DNA of 64,000 nt from Candidatus Nitrospira nitrosa. Lineage in GTDB: Bacteria; Nitrospirota; Nitrospiria; Nitrospirales; Nitrospiraceae. Made by a program: the position numbers and the translations under genes. Of the stretch, positions 27,634 through 36,264 are shown piece by piece (the first letter of the stretch is position 1; every line of letters begins with the position of its first letter). The stretch covers positions 868,001 to 932,000 of the forward strand of contig NZ_CZQA01000001.1 in assembly GCF_001458735.1 (NCBI RefSeq). Direction: 5' to 3'. The notes under the pieces are model-generated. The model worked only from the letters and a program-made list of their open reading frames with translations. It did no database searches and was not told the origin of the DNA.

Positions 27634-27975
27634 TTAAAAAACGAGTGTGCAATCCATAGACTTAATAACAGCAGCCACCGCATCCTCTGACTCACACTGA
27701 ACTGAGAATTTCCCACTTAACGCTGAAATATCAAATACTTTTGGGACTATAAAAGGGATATCAAGTTGCTCAATCGAGGGAAGATACTTCTCAAGAATAT
27801 CAAGATCAATAATGTCATCGATATCGTTAGTTAGTAAGCGGACAGCCTCACCGAGCAAGATAACGGTCGTAACATGAGATCCAGCGACAAGGCCGAGGGC
27901 AATCCGTAATGCCTCAACCGGCCTATGTGTGATACGAGGATCTTCTTGAATGACAACGGCGACGTTTTTAGCCAC
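27634..27975 (-). CDS. DsrF/TusC-like protein (DsrE superfamily)
   Basis: 113 residues with the DsrE-superfamily layout: 'VAVVIQEDPRITHRPVEALRIALGLVAG', then 'VTTVILLGEAVRLLT', then a C-terminal helix and strand. These proteins form hexameric sulfur-relay complexes (TusBCD, DsrEFH). It sits 17 bases after the DsrE-like gene and 14 before the DsrH-like one, all in the same direction, so they form an operon. The codons are AT-rich compared with hisS and dnaA. Sulfur transfer is inferred from family and order. Confidence 0.65.
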   Translation of the reverse strand: MAKNVAVVIQEDPRITHRPVEALRIALGLVAGSHVTTVILLGEAVRLLTNDIDDIIDLDILEKYLPSIEQLDIPFIVPKVFDISALSGKFSVQCESEDAVAAVIKSMDCTLVF

Positions 27976-27992
27976 AGGAGATTCAAATCAGC

Positions 27993-28310
27993 TTACGTAA
28001 AGGAAATAAACGGCTTACAAGCATCAATGAGACCAGAGAGAACGACTAATCCACATAACGTGAATTCTTTTTCAACATTCACAGTTGAAACGTGATGTTG
28101 TTGGCAACCATATGCACAGACAAACATTCGGACTCCTGCCCGAGCAAGATCTCGATAAGGTTGAGACATCATATTTTTGACTCCCTCATCGATGAGATAA
28201 AGATACACCTCATGACCGGCATCTAATGCCGCGTGGGCGAGTCCAGTGACCGTCTCAGAGCTTTGATCTTCCGGAGGGAGGGCTAGAAGGAACCCAACTT
28301 TTCTCTTCAC
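27993..28310 (-). CDS. DsrE/TusD-like sulfurtransferase-family protein
   Basis: 105 residues with 'KVGFLLALPPEDQSSETVTGLAHAALDAGHEVYLYLIDEGVKN', a good DsrE-fold start. A cysteine at 86 in 'FTLCGLVVLSGL' lies about where the persulfide-carrying cysteine of TusD/DsrE is found; C65 and C69 are extra. First gene of a three-gene DsrE-F-H-like operon lying between oriC and hisS. Whether it serves tRNA thiolation or sulfur oxidation cannot be told; no dsrAB, tusE or mnmA is in the window. Confidence 0.7.
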   Translation of the reverse strand: MKRKVGFLLALPPEDQSSETVTGLAHAALDAGHEVYLYLIDEGVKNMMSQPYRDLARAGVRMFVCAYGCQQHHVSTVNVEKEFTLCGLVVLSGLIDACKPFISFT

Positions 28311-28417
28311 AAGTTAATTCACAGGAATTTATGTGAATATTCAGTGTATTCGATAAGTTATCAACGAATATGAGACTAAGTGGTTTTGAGGGGAAAGTCA
28401 ATGCCTAAAAACAGCAC

Positions 28418-29686
28418 TCAAGAAGGCAAAAGAAGAGGTTGTATCTGGTTGGAAAGAGATGCCAGGAGAACGTCATACTGACTCTTGGATTCCATATTCC
28501 GGAGCAGAGCTACTCCTTTTGTCACCTCATCGTCGCCGAGTATCAGAGTGAAGTGGCAGCTGAGTCGGTCGGCTTGGCGAAGGTGGGCTTTTAAGGTTGT
28601 TGAACGAAAGTCAGAGACCGCTGATATTCCAGCGAGGCGAAGTTCTTCGAGAGCGGTGACCCCGGCGACAGATCCTTGAGCACCAAAGCCCGCCACATAG
28701 ATAGTCTTATCATGAGACGATAGGGATTTCTGAGAGTCTGGTAACAACATGGCGATACGTTCGAGTCCAACAGCAAAACCGACCGCGGGAGTCGAAGTAC
28801 CTCCAAGTGTTTCCACGAGCCCGTCGTACCGCCCCCCTGCTCCAACGGCATTCTGGGCTCCAAGGTTGGTCGCGGTGACCTCGAAGGTTGTGAGGTTGTA
28901 ATAATCGAGGCCTCGAACCAGCCGGTGGTTCAGGGAATACGGTATCTTGATAAGATCGAGCCCGGCAAGAACTTGAGTAAAGTAGGAACGTGCGGTCTCT
29001 GAAAGGGATTCGGAGAGACGAGGGGCCGGTTCTGTGATGTTGCGACATTCAGGAACTTTGCAATCGAGGACGCGCAGCGGGTTCGCCATGATGCGGTGTT
29101 TACAATTCCCGCACAAACCAGCATTGTGTTCTTTTAAATACTCGACGAGGATCGGACGATAGGCTTCCCGATCAGCGGCCTGGCCTAGGTTATTGATTTC
29201 GAGGGTAAGACTAGGAAGGCCGAGGTCATGGAGGATCCGCCATAAAAGCGCAATAACTTCAACATCAGCTCGAGGATCCGCCATTCCATATGATTCCACA
29301 CCGAATTGGTTAAACTGCCTCAGCCGGCCGGCCTGGGGGCGTTCATGGCGGAACATTGGCCCAGTATAGAAATATTTTTGAGGCACCGGGATCGAGGCGC
29401 GATTGTGCTCGACATAAGCCCGAACAGTACCGGCAGTTCCCTCCGGTCGAAGAGTCAATGAGGTGCCGTCCCGGTCTTGAAATGTATACATCTCTTTCTC
29501 AACGATGTCCGTGGATGCACCGATACTACGTGCAAATAATGTGGTCACCTCAAAGATCGGAATACGAATTTCATGAAATCCGTATCTGGTCGCCCATCGC
29601 CTCGCAGACTCTTCGATGAATCGCCAGCGAGGGGTTTCTTCCGGTAATAGATCTTTGACGCCTTTAATCCCTTTAATTACGGACAC
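28418..29686 (-). CDS. hisS: histidyl-tRNA synthetase
   Basis: Charges tRNA-His. A 422-residue class II synthetase with motif 2 'TLRPEGTAGTVRAYVEHN' and 'YTGPMFRHERPQAGRLRQFNQFGVE', the HisRS-specific 'LVRGLDYYNLTTFEV' and motif 3 'AVGFAVGLERIAMLL'. The C-terminal anticodon-binding domain is complete. The ATG at 29686 is preceded by AAGGAGATGA. It reads towards the origin, against the plus-strand genes that follow. Confidence 0.97.
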   Translation of the reverse strand: MSVIKGIKGVKDLLPEETPRWRFIEESARRWATRYGFHEIRIPIFEVTTLFARSIGASTDIVEKEMYTFQDRDGTSLTLRPEGTAGTVRAYVEHNRASIPVPQKYFYTGPMFRHERPQAGRLRQFNQFGVESYGMADPRADVEVIALLWRILHDLGLPSLTLEINNLGQAADREAYRPILVEYLKEHNAGLCGNCKHRIMANPLRVLDCKVPECRNITEPAPRLSESLSETARSYFTQVLAGLDLIKIPYSLNHRLVRGLDYYNLTTFEVTATNLGAQNAVGAGGRYDGLVETLGGTSTPAVGFAVGLERIAMLLPDSQKSLSSHDKTIYVAGFGAQGSVAGVTALEELRLAGISAVSDFRSTTLKAHLRQADRLSCHFTLILGDDEVTKGVALLRNMESKSQYDVLLASLSNQIQPLLLPS

Positions 29687-29804
29687 GGAGTCATCTCCTT
29701 AACGTATGTGCCTGTCATGCTGCGGAGTTCGCGCGGACTATAGCGGCGGCCTCGGCGGCAAGTCAACGGCGTGAAGCTTGCACCGTTCCACATCGAGAGG
29801 TATA

Positions 29805-31307
29805 GTGCCCACCTCTATGAACCAAGATCAATCAGGGCGTCGGGTCTTGGCCTTGGCCCCCATGCCTCCTGAGAAGTCCGCCTATGCGTTGGCACGGTAC
29901 AGCCGTTCTCCAGACTCCATCGAGCAGAGTATTCGATGGGTGTATGGACACTCGTCGGAAAAATTCTGGGAGCAGTTTTATTTTGATTACGGACATGCGT
30001 CGATCGCCGACCTTGGACACGTCATAGTCTGCTTTGAGGAGATTTCGGAACTCGCCGCGATTCGCCTGGAAGATGAACCGCTGTGGGACGGTCAGGCAAA
30101 ATCCAGCCGCTATCAAAACTTTGCTTCGAGCCGATGGTTCATCCCAGGCCAAATTCGTGGAAGTGAAACCGAGGCTCTGTATGAAGGGATTCTTCGAAGC
30201 CTTGGTGATGTGTACCGGCTCCTGCACGAGCCTTTGACGCAATTCCTTGGCGACCGCGAGCCACGGCCTGAGTCGATGAAACAGGCCGACTATGACCGGA
30301 CGATTGCGGCCAGAGCCTTTGACGTTACGAGATATTTACTTCCCCTTGCGGCCAAGACCAATGTCGGCCAGGTCGTCAGTATCCGGACGTTGGAGAAACA
30401 GATCACGCGGCTCCTGTCGTCGCAGCTCCCGGAGTTACGGGCGATCGGGGAAGATTTGAAGGATGCCTGTCAACGTCCACCGGTAAATGTATGGAGTGAC
30501 CTCTGTGGACAGACGGGAGGAGGGCTGAGCGACCCTCTGGCGCCGACCCTGGCTCGGCATGCCAAAGCAAATGTCTACCAAGAAACTGTGTATGCCGATC
30601 TTGCTCGCCATGCGAAAGAAGCCCTACGCGGCACGGGGTTGGATCAGCCTGGGACGTGGGGAGCGGTGGAGTCGGTCGAGCTGGTGGACCCTCATCATCC
30701 GGTCGACGAAATTGTCGCGACGCTGCTCTACCGTGTCTCACAGGCGCCGTACCGAAAAATACTCGAGGTGGTGAGAGAGTGGACTGAGAAGGAAAAACAG
30801 GCGACCATCGAGGTGGCCATGAGACAGCGTGGTCCATACGATGAGCTGATCAAAGAGTTCCGCAGCGGCTATGCCTTCACCTTCGACATCCTGATGGATA
30901 TCGGTGCGTGGCGGGACATGCATCGCCATCGACGGTGCCAGCAAGTGCAACAGAATTTCACCACCGTACATGGTTACGATGTCCCACAGGCGTTGATCGA
31001 TGCCGGGTTGGATCAGGAGTATCGGCAGGCCATGGATGCTGTGCGCCAGGATATCGAATCGCTGAGGAAGAAGGACCAGGAAGCCTCGCTCTACGCCATT
31101 CCATTTGGCTTCAAAGTCCGGTGCTTGTTTAAAATGGACTATGCGGAAGCGGAATATATCAGCAAGCTCCGGTCCGGCGTGAAAGGCCATTGGTCGTACA
31201 GAACGGTGGCCTGGCAGATGAAGCAACAACTGGCCAAGAAGTTTCCCTTCCTCGGCGAACAAATCCAGGCGACCCCGCCTGATGTCGAAGACGCGCTGAC
31301 TCGATAA
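29805..31307 (+). CDS. double-length ThyX-family (flavin-dependent thymidylate synthase-like) protein
   Basis: About 500 residues, twice the length of ThyX. The first half has 'YGHASIADLGHVIVCFEEIS' and 'KSSRYQNF', echoing ThyX 'GHxSxxEH' and 'SxRY'. The second half has 'IGAWRDMHRHRRCQQVQQNF', echoing the RHR part of the ThyX motif. Neither half has the full RHRxxSxNExSxRY motif, so the active site may be split between halves, or catalysis may be lost or changed. GTG 29805 follows AGAGG at good spacing; ATG 29817 is the alternative. A TPR gene follows 16 bases later. Thymidylate synthesis is possible, not shown. Confidence 0.75.
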   Translation: MPTSMNQDQSGRRVLALAPMPPEKSAYALARYSRSPDSIEQSIRWVYGHSSEKFWEQFYFDYGHASIADLGHVIVCFEEISELAAIRLEDEPLWDGQAKSSRYQNFASSRWFIPGQIRGSETEALYEGILRSLGDVYRLLHEPLTQFLGDREPRPESMKQADYDRTIAARAFDVTRYLLPLAAKTNVGQVVSIRTLEKQITRLLSSQLPELRAIGEDLKDACQRPPVNVWSDLCGQTGGGLSDPLAPTLARHAKANVYQETVYADLARHAKEALRGTGLDQPGTWGAVESVELVDPHHPVDEIVATLLYRVSQAPYRKILEVVREWTEKEKQATIEVAMRQRGPYDELIKEFRSGYAFTFDILMDIGAWRDMHRHRRCQQVQQNFTTVHGYDVPQALIDAGLDQEYRQAMDAVRQDIESLRKKDQEASLYAIPFGFKVRCLFKMDYAEAEYISKLRSGVKGHWSYRTVAWQMKQQLAKKFPFLGEQIQATPPDVEDALTR

Positions 31308-31323
31308 GATCCTCGTACCGCTC

Positions 31324-32355
31324 ATGCACACCCATCAGGAACAATGTGAAGCCGCCATTGTGGCTGGATCTTGGGACACTCTCTTTACCAAGGCTCTGGC
31401 TTGGAGCCGAGATCCGGACGGAGCGAAGGACCCGCGCCCTCTCTTTGCCCGGAATGTGGTGTACCTCGTGCAGGGTCGTTTTGCCGAGGCGTGGAAGACC
31501 CATGCGCTCTGTCTTGAAGCCCAGGAACACATTGCGGCCGTTGGGAGTTGGGTGAACGACCTGCTCGAGCGGTATGGAGACAGCGGCTATGCCTATCTCG
31601 TCAAAGGCTTGTTTCTCGCCCAGTCCGGGCAATCCGAACAATCGATGGGGTCATACGCAGGGGCTGCAAGATTACTTCCACAATCTGCCTATCCGCACTA
31701 CTTCCTCGCGCAGATTCACGAACGGGCCGGTCATCTCGAGATGGCGATCAAAGAGTATCGTGAAGCGGTCCGACTGGCTCCGGACTATGCGCCGGCTCGG
31801 ATGAATCTGGGTGTGGCCTATCAAGACCAAGGGCGGCTGGAGATGGCGATCAAAGAGTACCGTGAGGTGATCAAGCTCACCCCGAGCGATTCCGCCGCGC
31901 ATTCCAATCTCGGCTGTGCCCTGGCTGAGCAGGGGAAGATGGAACCGGCGGTGCAATCCTACAAGACGGCGTTGAAGCTGAACCCCCAGGACGCCGAAAT
32001 ATATTTTGCATTGGGCGGCCTCTACGAAACACGCGGTCGTCTGGACCTGGCGCAACGAAGCTATCAAGATGCGCTCAATGCCGATCCTGATTTTGGCGCC
32101 GCTCACTCCGCCCTCGGGTGGCTCGCGTTAGGCAAACATCGACTTCAAGAAGCGGCGGACATTTTCAGCCGGGCACTCAAGTGCAACGAGGAAGATGCGC
32201 GAGCCTATCATGGCATCGCGGAGATCTATGCGATCCGCGGAAAACGCCAGAGTGCGATGGAAAACTACACAAAGGCGCTGAAGTACTATCGCGATCCCGA
32301 AAAGCGAAATCAAATTATGAATCAACTGTTCCTGGAAGGGCAGGTAGGGGATTGA
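31324..32355 (+). CDS. TPR-repeat protein
   Basis: 343 residues with about six consecutive tetratricopeptide repeats from residue ~105 to 330 (for example 'LEMAIKEYREAVRLAPDYAPARMNLGVAY'). Two adjacent repeats share near-identical DNA, 'atggcgatcaaagagta', at 31742 and 31844, pointing to recent duplication. The N-terminal ~100 residues are a distinct helical domain. There is no signal peptide, so it is probably cytoplasmic and acts in protein-protein contacts. It follows the ThyX-like gene by 16 bases, an apparent operon. Confidence 0.85.
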   Translation: MHTHQEQCEAAIVAGSWDTLFTKALAWSRDPDGAKDPRPLFARNVVYLVQGRFAEAWKTHALCLEAQEHIAAVGSWVNDLLERYGDSGYAYLVKGLFLAQSGQSEQSMGSYAGAARLLPQSAYPHYFLAQIHERAGHLEMAIKEYREAVRLAPDYAPARMNLGVAYQDQGRLEMAIKEYREVIKLTPSDSAAHSNLGCALAEQGKMEPAVQSYKTALKLNPQDAEIYFALGGLYETRGRLDLAQRSYQDALNADPDFGAAHSALGWLALGKHRLQEAADIFSRALKCNEEDARAYHGIAEIYAIRGKRQSAMENYTKALKYYRDPEKRNQIMNQLFLEGQVGD

Positions 32356-32472
32356 GAATGATGGGTAGGTTGGTTCTTAGAGCCTATGGATGCAATGTCA
32401 TGGCGGAATATTGGGAGACAAAAGCTGGGAAATACCGTAGTGAGGATGAAGGAGACTTAGGGTAGGACTATA

Positions 32473-32742
32473 CTACAGCTCCCGGATCGCGCCCTGCAGC
32501 ACCGTAATCTGCGTGGTGGGATCGCCCGTCGCTTGCAGCTCGTTGCGGATCTGATCCTTGAGATAAGATGAATAGCCGACGCGGTCGATGAGGAAGTCGA
32601 GAAAGCGTTCGGCCGGCAATAAGCTCTGTTCCTTCAGTTCGTCGATGGTCTCGTCGCTCACAGGGACGTACGTGCTACCGATATGGAAGACCACGTTGTA
32701 GTGGCGTCCTGTCGCAATTCTCTCAAATCTCAAGCCCTTCAC
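32473..32742 (-). CDS. hypothetical protein, 89 aa
   Basis: Starts with GTG behind a strong GAGGAGGATCC. The product is soluble and charged ('RHYNVVFHIGSTYVPVSDETIDELKEQ', 'ERFLDFLIDRVGYSSYLKDQIRNEL'); no family was recognised. It stands alone in convergent orientation to the TPR gene, with a ~120-bp repeat just upstream of it. Codon use looks normal. Confidence 0.65.
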   Translation of the reverse strand: MKGLRFERIATGRHYNVVFHIGSTYVPVSDETIDELKEQSLLPAERFLDFLIDRVGYSSYLKDQIRNELQATGDPTTQITVLQGAIREL

Positions 32743-32754
32743 GGATCCTCCTCG

Positions 32755-32878
32755 GCAGGATGTTGAAAAAACCAGCCAGCTTCATTCTCGCATCGCTCAA
32801 TGCCTCAACATACCCGGAAGTATGCCCCAGCATCTCACTCACTGCGGCCTCGCTGGACGGTCTTTGTGAGCATCCTGC
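32755..32878. repeat. copy of the ~120-bp dispersed repeat with inverted ends
   Basis: Begins gcaggatgttgaaaaa and ends gagcatcctgc, so the termini are complementary over about 8 bases (gcaggatg/catcctgc). The interior (ttctcgcatcgctc, cctcaacatacc, cactcactgcggcctcgctgg) lines up with the copies at 43213, 21820 and, reversed, 34626. Confidence 0.8.
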
Positions 32879-33026
32879 AAGTGCTAAGAGAAACGGTGCA
32901 TTCTAGACAAGGTCGAGTCGTGAAGACAAGGGCAACCTTCAACCTACCCCAGTGTGGACAGTGATGGCGATGGGCATTTATCATGACCACCCTATTGATT
33001 GGACCTATCGGTGAGATGAAACTGTG

Positions 33027-34505
33027 ATGACCGCGGCGGAGCTGATCGAATCGTGGATTGTAAACCTTGAAGGCGAGCAAGCGCGTCTGGTTGAAAGGGG
33101 ACAGGATGCTCCGATTACTGCGTCCCAGGGCCGATTCGTCAGGACGACCGGTGGACTGCATCTATACGAATTTGTCGTGCCCAATGGGGTCAGGATGCCG
33201 ATCGACCTTCCGATCTCGCTCGTCCCTGCCGATGACACGGATACGACCGAGGGAATTGTACTATGTCAAACGGGGCGATCAATTCTGGTTCAACTGGTCG
33301 ATCACCTCGGAAGTGAAGACCCTTCTGTCACACTAGTTCCAGACCAAGCTGGATTGGTTGGTACGGCGGTGGCTCGTCTGAAAGAGATTCTGGCGAAGCC
33401 TGATCTGTACCACCTTGGGCCGGCCGAGCGGTTGGCGGCGCTCCTCCAGATGCCGGCCGTGGAGGTGGGAACATCTTCCGCTAGCTCCTCCGTCTTCACG
33501 ACTGTGTGGTCAGATGACCAAGCGATCCGTCGGCAGAAGCTTGGGGCTCTGGCAATGGACCTGGTTCGAGCCAACAAGCGTATCCTGTTGCTTAGCCCCA
33601 GCCATGAAGCCAGTGATGAGCTTGTCGGGATGGTAGGGCGCACCATGAAGGCGGGCGGATTGAACCCCAGAACATGGGTGACGCGCTATGAACTGCCGAT
33701 TGTCCCGCAAGCCGCTGGCCTTGACCTTCAAGAGCTGGGCTTTGAAGCACAGATGCATCAATTCTATGCCAAGTCACAGGGCGATAAGGCTTCGTTGAGG
33801 CAAAAATACGACCGGTTTCGAGAGTTGGCTCCGTTTCTGTCCCAGAAGGAGGCAAAACAAAGGGATTTGGATGAAGTCCGGCTCTTGGAATGGCGCCTGG
33901 TGACGCAGTTCCGAGAGTTTCAGGTCAAGCTGGCTGGGGTCGACACCACGCTCAAAGAATTTGAAACGCTCCCACTGTTTCAGCGTCTCGCGATGCAGGC
34001 CGTTGGGAAAAACGTGGACTCGCTCAAACAGTACCGTGCCCTGTATCAGAGTCAGCTGGATCGCCTGAACAGCGAGATTGATGTTGCAAAAGGGCGGATT
34101 CAGCAGTTGGTTCCGGAAGCTGCAGTGCCTCGAGGACAGCGTGCTGAGTGTGAGGACCTTAAGGAGCAGATTACGAAACTCGGTGGGACCAAGAAAGTCC
34201 GTGAGCTCCTCGCGGCTGAGGAAAATCCGAATCGCCAGGCCTTTGTCCAGAATCGACGGCTGGTTGCCGCAACGCCTACGCGAGTCGCGACCGATCCGTT
34301 GTTCGACCGCGTGCGGTTCGATGTGCTCATGGTCGATGAGGCTCCGCAGATTGCGGTGCCGTCACTGCTGGCCGCGGCTGGACTCGTCCGTGAACGCATT
34401 ATTGTCAGCGGCGATCCTCAGGACATCAGTACAGCTGGGCAATGGGCGATGCCTCAAGAGGGGGCCCGGACTGCTTTGGAAACCCCTCCCGTACCTCTTG
34501 CTTGA
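33027..34505 (+). CDS. SF1 helicase-like protein lacking a P-loop and the second RecA domain
   Basis: 492 residues from ATG 33027 (a GTG precedes it). 'ANKRILLLSPSHEASDELVG' is like motif Ia of DNA2/NAM7-type SF1 helicases. 'FDVLMVDEAPQIAVPSLLAA' is a Walker-B-like motif II, and 'RIIVSGDPQDIS' is motif III. The place where a Walker A (GxxGTGKT) should be reads 'VGTSSASSSVFTTVWSDDQ', with no lysine or glycine pattern. The protein stops soon after motif III, so motifs IV-VI are missing. A coiled-coil-like stretch lies at about 250-390. It may be a non-catalytic relative or a decayed helicase; codon use shows no decay. Confidence 0.7.
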   Translation: MTAAELIESWIVNLEGEQARLVERGQDAPITASQGRFVRTTGGLHLYEFVVPNGVRMPIDLPISLVPADDTDTTEGIVLCQTGRSILVQLVDHLGSEDPSVTLVPDQAGLVGTAVARLKEILAKPDLYHLGPAERLAALLQMPAVEVGTSSASSSVFTTVWSDDQAIRRQKLGALAMDLVRANKRILLLSPSHEASDELVGMVGRTMKAGGLNPRTWVTRYELPIVPQAAGLDLQELGFEAQMHQFYAKSQGDKASLRQKYDRFRELAPFLSQKEAKQRDLDEVRLLEWRLVTQFREFQVKLAGVDTTLKEFETLPLFQRLAMQAVGKNVDSLKQYRALYQSQLDRLNSEIDVAKGRIQQLVPEAAVPRGQRAECEDLKEQITKLGGTKKVRELLAAEENPNRQAFVQNRRLVAATPTRVATDPLFDRVRFDVLMVDEAPQIAVPSLLAAAGLVRERIIVSGDPQDISTAGQWAMPQEGARTALETPPVPLA

Positions 34506-34625
34506 CGTGGGTGAGGAGAATTCAGGATAATCGCCCGTCTCGCGGTATGGCATGCAAGGGGAGTTTATGCATGGACGTCAGTAAGCCGCAAAGGCCACAT
34601 GGTTCAGGTGGCAATCGAACTCCAC

Positions 34626-34749
34626 GCAGGCTGCTCAAAATGGGTTCCACCAAGGCCGCAACGAGCGAGGGTCCGAGGCGTACGGGAGGGTAGTACGTCG
34701 AGGATCCGAGCGATGTGAGAACGACGGTGGAAGCCATTTTCAGCAGCCT
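34626..34749. repeat. inverted copy of the ~120-bp dispersed repeat
   Basis: The terminal inverted repeats are aggctgctcaaaatgg and, complemented, aggctgctgaaaatgg (15 of 16 match). The interior is the reverse complement of the family core (caaggccgcaacgagcgagg, aggcgtac, gtacgtcgagg, gagcgatgtgagaacg). It lies between the helicase-like gene and tRNA-Leu, ending 5 bases before the tRNA. Confidence 0.85.
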
Positions 34750-34754
34750 CTAGA

Positions 34755-34840
34755 GCCGAAGTGGTGGAATGGCAGACACGCCAGCCTCAGGAGCTGGTGC
34801 TCGCAAGGGCGTCCGGGTTCAACTCCCGGCTTCGGCACCA
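34755..34840 (+). tRNA. tRNA-Leu (anticodon CAG), CCA encoded
   Basis: The acceptor stem is gccgaag/cttcggc followed by A and an encoded CCA. The anticodon arm is ccagc-ctcagga-gctgg with anticodon CAG at 34788-34790. A long variable arm (tgctcgcaagggcgtc) fits a leucine class II tRNA, and the T arm is ccggg-ttcaact-cccgg. All stems pair well. Confidence 0.95.
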
Positions 34841-34960
34841 CAACACGTTTCCCTTTCCTGACCAAAAAGTGCATCGTTAAACCCCATCAGGCGTCTGGCT
34901 GGGCTGAATGGGGAAGTAACTCTTGAGTGAACAGACCGTTATCTACCCAATGAGGAACCG

Positions 34961-35233
34961 GTGATCATGGTCTCACCAGGAGTGTACCGTCACCATAAGG
35001 GTCAGCAGTATGAAGTCTTGGGGGTTGCCAGACATTCAGAAACGGAAGAGGAGTTTGTCGTGTACCGGGCTTTGTATGGCGATCGAGGCCTCTGGATAAG
35101 ACCCCTTGCCATGTTTACCGAGAGCGTCGAGAAGGGGGGCATATCTGTTCCGCGCTTTTCACGAATAGATGAGAACACAGGAGAAGACGAGACGGGAGGG
35201 TGGATGAGATCGTCTCAGACTCCTACTTCTTAA
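34961..35233 (+). CDS. DUF1653 family protein
   Basis: About 88-90 residues. The diagnostic segment is 'GVYRHHKGQQYEVLGVARHSETEEEFVVYRALYGDRGLWIRPLAMF', then 'VPRFSRI', the whole DUF1653 domain, which has no known biochemical function. Either GTG 34961 (GAGGAACC upstream) or ATG 34967 is the start. A polar tail of about 20 residues extends past the domain. It lies downstream of tRNA-Leu, apparently alone. Confidence 0.85.
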   Translation: MIMVSPGVYRHHKGQQYEVLGVARHSETEEEFVVYRALYGDRGLWIRPLAMFTESVEKGGISVPRFSRIDENTGEDETGGWMRSSQTPTS

Positions 35234-35525
35234 CCCAGCGACACCCGTGCAAGACCTTCCTTGCCTGACATAATGAAATCTATCTCGCGTGACGCCTGTG
35301 TTGACTCATGGCCAGTCAATCACTACTTCTTACAACGTTCCACGTATCATCCGCAGTCTCCAAAATGGTATTTTGATGACAGCTCGGTCAGGTTCGACAA
35401 CAATGAACTGTGTCTTGAGGGATTCACTTGCGGAGAATGGGAAGGTACAAGAAGCCGCTATCAGGTTATTTCTGGCGAGTCGGTCGGCGTCACGAAAAAT
35501 GATTAGGATGAAAGGTGGGGATGTC

Positions 35526-36080
35526 ATGATGCGACTTGTGCTCGCAGGAGTCTTACTTCTGATCCATGCGACAATTGCGACGGCGGTGGAACCGCTGACT
35601 AATGCTCCGAAGCCAGTTGTCCCCCAGAGATCGATCCCACTCGCTGGGGAGGAACCCTACGAAGCGTTAAAGCGAGGAGACTACCGAGGTGCGGCTGGAC
35701 TCTTCCGTCCGCAGGCGGAAAAGGGGGATGTGCGGGCGCAGTACAATCTTGGGCTTCTCTATGCCAGCGGGTTGGGGGTGATGCAAGACAATCAGGCGGC
35801 CTTGAAATGGCATCGCCTGGCGGCGGGCCAGGGCCACGCCGGGGCGCAAAACGAACTGGCGCAGATGTACGCCAAGGGACAGGGGGTTCAACCAGATTCA
35901 GTGCGGGCCTATGTGTGGTACAGCGTCGCTGGGGAGTCCTCAACCGGCGGGTCAAAAACGGAAATCATCAAGGACCGGGACCATATGGCGAAGCGTATGA
36001 CGCCTGCTCAGATCCAAAAAGCCGAAGACCTGACCAAACAATGTCTCGAATCGCAATTCAAGAAGTGTGGTGAGAAGTAG
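35526..36080 (+). CDS. secreted Sel1-repeat protein
   Basis: 184 residues from ATGATG at 35526. A signal peptide of about 20 residues ('MMRLVLAGVLLLIHATIATA') precedes a proline-rich linker and then Sel1-like repeats: 'AQYNLGLLYASGLGVMQDNQAALKWHRLAAGQG', 'AQNELAQMYAKGQGVQPDSVRAYVWYSVA'. These form a helical scaffold used in protein contacts. It is probably periplasmic. GGTGGGG precedes the start. No operon partner was seen. Confidence 0.85.
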   Translation: MMRLVLAGVLLLIHATIATAVEPLTNAPKPVVPQRSIPLAGEEPYEALKRGDYRGAAGLFRPQAEKGDVRAQYNLGLLYASGLGVMQDNQAALKWHRLAAGQGHAGAQNELAQMYAKGQGVQPDSVRAYVWYSVAGESSTGGSKTEIIKDRDHMAKRMTPAQIQKAEDLTKQCLESQFKKCGEK

Positions 36081-36237
36081 AGCGGTCACCAGGGTCTGAA
36101 CTCACCCCTTGGCCTACGAAACCAGTTCCGCCATAGAAGTAGCGACTACGACCGCACCGACTTCGTTACTCCTCCACATGTGTTCTTCCATTCTCACTCA
36201 AGACACTGCGAGAGCCTCTCACCTAGCTTGATAGGTG

Positions 36238-36254
36238 ATGTATCAATGATACAT
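36238..36254. promoter_or_regulatory. palindromic operator upstream of the vapB-like gene
   Basis: atgtatcaatgatacat is an 8-bp perfect inverted repeat around one central base, ending 10 bases before the antitoxin start codon and followed by another catacat half-site. VapB-type antitoxins repress their own promoters through such palindromes, so this is the likely operator. Confidence 0.65.
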
Positions 36255-36264
36255 ATTCATACAT

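Noticed and set aside
34755-34840. tRNA-Leu as an integration site for the 35-38 kb genes
   Set aside because: No duplicated tRNA 3' end and no integrase gene were found downstream.
35261-35506. 81-codon frame before the Sel1 protein
   Set aside because: No initiation signal of quality and no recognisable composition or domain; the region is probably the leader of the Sel1 gene.
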